Assembly: GCF_019973775.1 (NCBI RefSeq)
Contig: NZ_AP025032.1
Location: forward strand, 1 to 64,000
DNA length: 64,000 bases
Direction: 5' to 3'
DNA from: Aureimonas sp. SA4125
GTDB taxonomy: Bacteria > Pseudomonadota > Alphaproteobacteria > Rhizobiales > Rhizobiaceae
How positions within the stretch are numbered: the first letter of the stretch is position 1; each line of letters opens with the position of its first letter. The position numbers were made by a program, and so were the translations under genes. Shown here in pieces: positions 62,227-64,000 of the stretch. The notes under the pieces are model-generated. The model did not search any database. It was not told the origin of the DNA and saw nothing but the letters and a program-made list of their open reading frames with translations.

Positions 62227-64000
62227 CTAGCCGGCTGCCGACCGGGCGGCGCCCTGCATGCCGTGAAAGGACGAATAGAGCCCCTCGGTGCGGCCGAGAA
62301 GCTCGCGGTGCGTCCCCTGCTCGACCACCTCGCCGCCGTCGACGACGAGAATCTGGTCGGCGCCGACGATGGTCGACAGGCGGTGCGCGACGACGATCGT
62401 CGTGCGCCCCTTCATCACCGTCTCCAGCGCCGCCTGAACCAGCGTCTCCGAGCGCGTATCGAGGGCCGAGGTCGCCTCGTCGAGGAGAAGGATGGGCGCC
62501 TGTCGCACCAGAGCGCGGGCGATCGACAGGCGCTGGCGCTGGCCGCCGGACAGGCTGGTGCCGTTCTCGCCGAGCGGCGTGTCGAAGCCCTTGGGCTGGG
62601 TCACGATGAACTCCGTCGCCTGGGCGAGCGCTGCGGCTTCCTCGATCTCGGCGTCCGTCGCATCGGGCCGGCCATAACGTATATTGTCGCGGATCGTGCC
62701 TTCGAACAGGTAGGGCTGTTGCGAGACATAGGCGATATTGCCGCGCAGCGAGGCCTTGGTGACGCCGGCGATGTCCTGTCCGTCGACGAGGATGCGGCCT
62801 TCCCAGCTGTCGTAGAAGCGCTGCAGGAGGGCGATGACGGTCGACTTGCCGCCGCCCGAGGCCCCGATGAGTGCCGTCGTCGCGCCGGCCGGGGCGGTGA
62901 AACTCAGCCCCTTCAGCACCGGTTCGCCCGGATGGTAGCCGAAGACGACATTCTCGAAGACCACTTCGCCGCTCGCGACCGACAGCGCGGGGGCACCCGG
63001 CGCGTCCGGCTGGCGCGGCTTCAGGTCGAGAATTTCGTAGATCATCTGCGCGTTGACCAGCGCCCGCTCGAGCTGGACCTGGAGCTTTGCCAGCCGCCGT
63101 GCCGGATCGTAGGCGAGGAGGAGGGCGGTGATGAAGGCGAACATCGAGCCGGGCGAATAGCCGTAGGCGATGGCGCGGTAGCCGGAATAGCCGATGACGG
63201 CGGCGATCGCGATGCCGGCGACGGTCTCGGTCACCGGTCCCGAGCGCTCGGTGATCGCCGCGATCCGGTTCGAGCGCTCCTCGGCGGCCAGGATCAGCTT
63301 TTCGATCCGGCCCCGCAGCGTCTCCTCCATGGTGAAGGCCTTGACCACGGTAATGCCCTGGGCGGTCTCCTGCATCGAGGCGAGGACGCGGGCATTGAGG
63401 TCGATCGACTGGCGCGTGGCGACGCGCAGCTTGCGGGCCAGGCTCGCGATCATGAAGGCGATGGGCGGGCCGGCCAGAAGCGCGATCGCCGACAGGACCG
63501 GGTCCTGGACGATCATCACGCCGATCAGGAAGACGAGCGTCAAGAGATCGCGGGCAATCGAGGTGACGGTGAGGTTCAGCGTGTCGCGGATGCCCGAGAC
63601 GTTCTGGTTGATGCGGGCGGCCAGATGCGCCGACCGGTTCTCTCCGAAGAAGTCGACGGAGAGCTCGGTGAGATGAGCAAACAGCCGGCGCTGGTAGCGG
63701 GCGACGATGTTGTTGCCGATTCGCGAGAGGATCACGCCCTGGAAATAGGTGGCGATGCCGCGCAGGAGAAAGGATGCGAAGACGGCCAGCGGCAGGGTGA
63801 AGAGGACGGCACGGTTCTGCTCGACAAAAATCTCGTCGATGACGTCGCGCATGATCCAGGCGAGAAATGCCGTCGCGGCCGACACCACGACGAGGCAGGC
63901 CACGGCAATGGCGTACTGGCCGATATAGTCTCGCCCGTTCTCGGCGAAGACCCGCTTCAGAAGACGCAGCACGAGGCCGCGTTCCTGGGGATCGGACAGG
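62227..64000 (-). CDS. ABC exporter (MsbA-like), 5' end outside window
   Basis: Half-transporter with membrane and ATPase domains in one chain. At least 590 residues: helices such as [20 protein letters not shown], then the ATPase with Walker A ([13 protein letters not shown]), signature [15 protein letters not shown], Walker [13 protein letters not shown] and the H-loop VVAHRLS. A GTG at 63972 would start at VLRLLKRVF, but the frame stays open to the window edge (LSDPQERGL), so the true start probably lies outside. MsbA-type lipid or drug export is likely; substrate not determined. Confidence 0.9.
   Translation of the reverse strand, partial: LSDPQERGLVLRLLKRVFAENGRDYIGQYAIAVACLVVVSAATAFLAWIMRDVIDEIFVEQNRAVLFTLPLAVFASFLLRGIATYFQGVILSRIGNNIVARYQRRLFAHLTELSVDFFGENRSAHLAARINQNVSGIRDTLNLTVTSIARDLLTLVFLIGVMIVQDPVLSAIALLAGPPIAFMIASLARKLRVATRQSIDLNARVLASMQETAQGITVVKAFTMEETLRGRIEKLILAAEERSNRIAAITERSGPVTETVAGIAIAAVIGYSGYRAIAYGYSPGSMFAFITALLLAYDPARRLAKLQVQLERALVNAQMIYEILDLKPRQPDAPGAPALSVASGEVVFENVVFGYHPGEPVLKGLSFTAPAGATTALIGASGGGKSTVIALLQRFYDSWEGRILVDGQDIAGVTKASLRGNIAYVSQQPYLFEGTIRDNIRYGRPDATDAEIEEAAALAQATEFIVTQPKGFDTPLGENGTSLSGGQRQRLSIARALVRQAPILLLDEATSALDTRSETLVQAALETVMKGRTTIVVAHRLSTIVGADQILVVDGGEVVEQGTHRELLGRTEGLYSSFHGMQGAARSAAG

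Noticed and set aside
1..64000. tRNA, rRNA or CRISPR features
   Set aside because: No tRNA-like cloverleaf, rRNA segment or regularly spaced repeat-spacer array was recognised by eye; a covariance-model scan would settle tRNAs and small RNAs.

Overview
The window is high-GC DNA from an alphaproteobacterium, most likely of the order Hyphomicrobiales. The basis is the dnaA-dnaN-recF order, the gene families present, and RIME-like palindromic repeats. No tRNA, rRNA or CRISPR array was recognised.

Chromosomal backbone, left part (1-21999). Replication and repair genes dnaA, dnaN and recF come first, with a MoeB/ThiF-like adenylyltransferase overlapping the end of recF. They are followed by a small secreted protein, a cupin, an LLM flavin oxidoreductase and two chemoreceptors that share an almost identical signalling domain. 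Then come folD, the heat-shock pair grpE and hrcA, a tight plus-strand run rph-rdgB-hemW-rsmI-yraN, a VapBC-type toxin-antitoxin pair, gshB and the 5' half of comM (yifB).

Genomic island (about 22000-53535, 31.5 kb). It splits comM inside the codons just before its Walker A motif. The two junctions can be recombined on paper. This gives an intact comM reading frame (attB) and a nearly perfect palindromic site with a central CT dinucleotide (attP), which is the signature of a large serine recombinase. That recombinase gene lies at 36715-39784. It is interrupted by an IS256-family element with a perfect 8-bp target duplication, and removing the insertion restores one 561-residue frame. Half-sites of the same attP, followed by short related tails, recur in the same orientation at about 39830, 43943 and 46672. 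They divide the island into four modules. Module A (22.0-39.8 kb) is plasmid-like: a MobA/MobL relaxase with an RSF1010-like oriT candidate, a TraD-like protein, an orphan DotA/TraY-like membrane protein, a row of small unknown genes, an iteron-type replication origin with a Rep_3-like initiator, a shortened PIN protein, a broken resolvase and the integrase. Module B (39.8-43.9 kb) is a PAS-GGDEF diguanylate cyclase. Module C (43.9-46.7 kb) is chromate resistance (chrA plus a rhodanese-ChrB-type protein). Module D (46.7-53.5 kb) is a redox and metal stress set: ECF sigma factor with NrsF anti-sigma, DUF302, L,D-transpeptidase, AhpC/TSA protein, TetR regulator, thioredoxin-like protein, CcdA, a remnant oxidoreductase and a TVP38-DUF547 fusion.

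Chromosomal backbone, right part (53538-64000). After the 3' half of comM come palindromic repeats, a PQQ-type aldose dehydrogenase, adenosine kinase, a CysZ/EI24-like membrane protein overlapping nth tail to tail, a DUF2244 protein, an Ada-like methyltransferase, gpmA, dapB and an ABC exporter that runs off the end of the window.

The most interesting hypothesis is that serine-recombinase insertion at comM has built up a row of cargo modules, each ending in the same half-site. This would be functionally comparable to, but mechanistically distinct from, an integron cassette array. The integrase is now inactivated and comM carries a further frameshift, so the array looks frozen.
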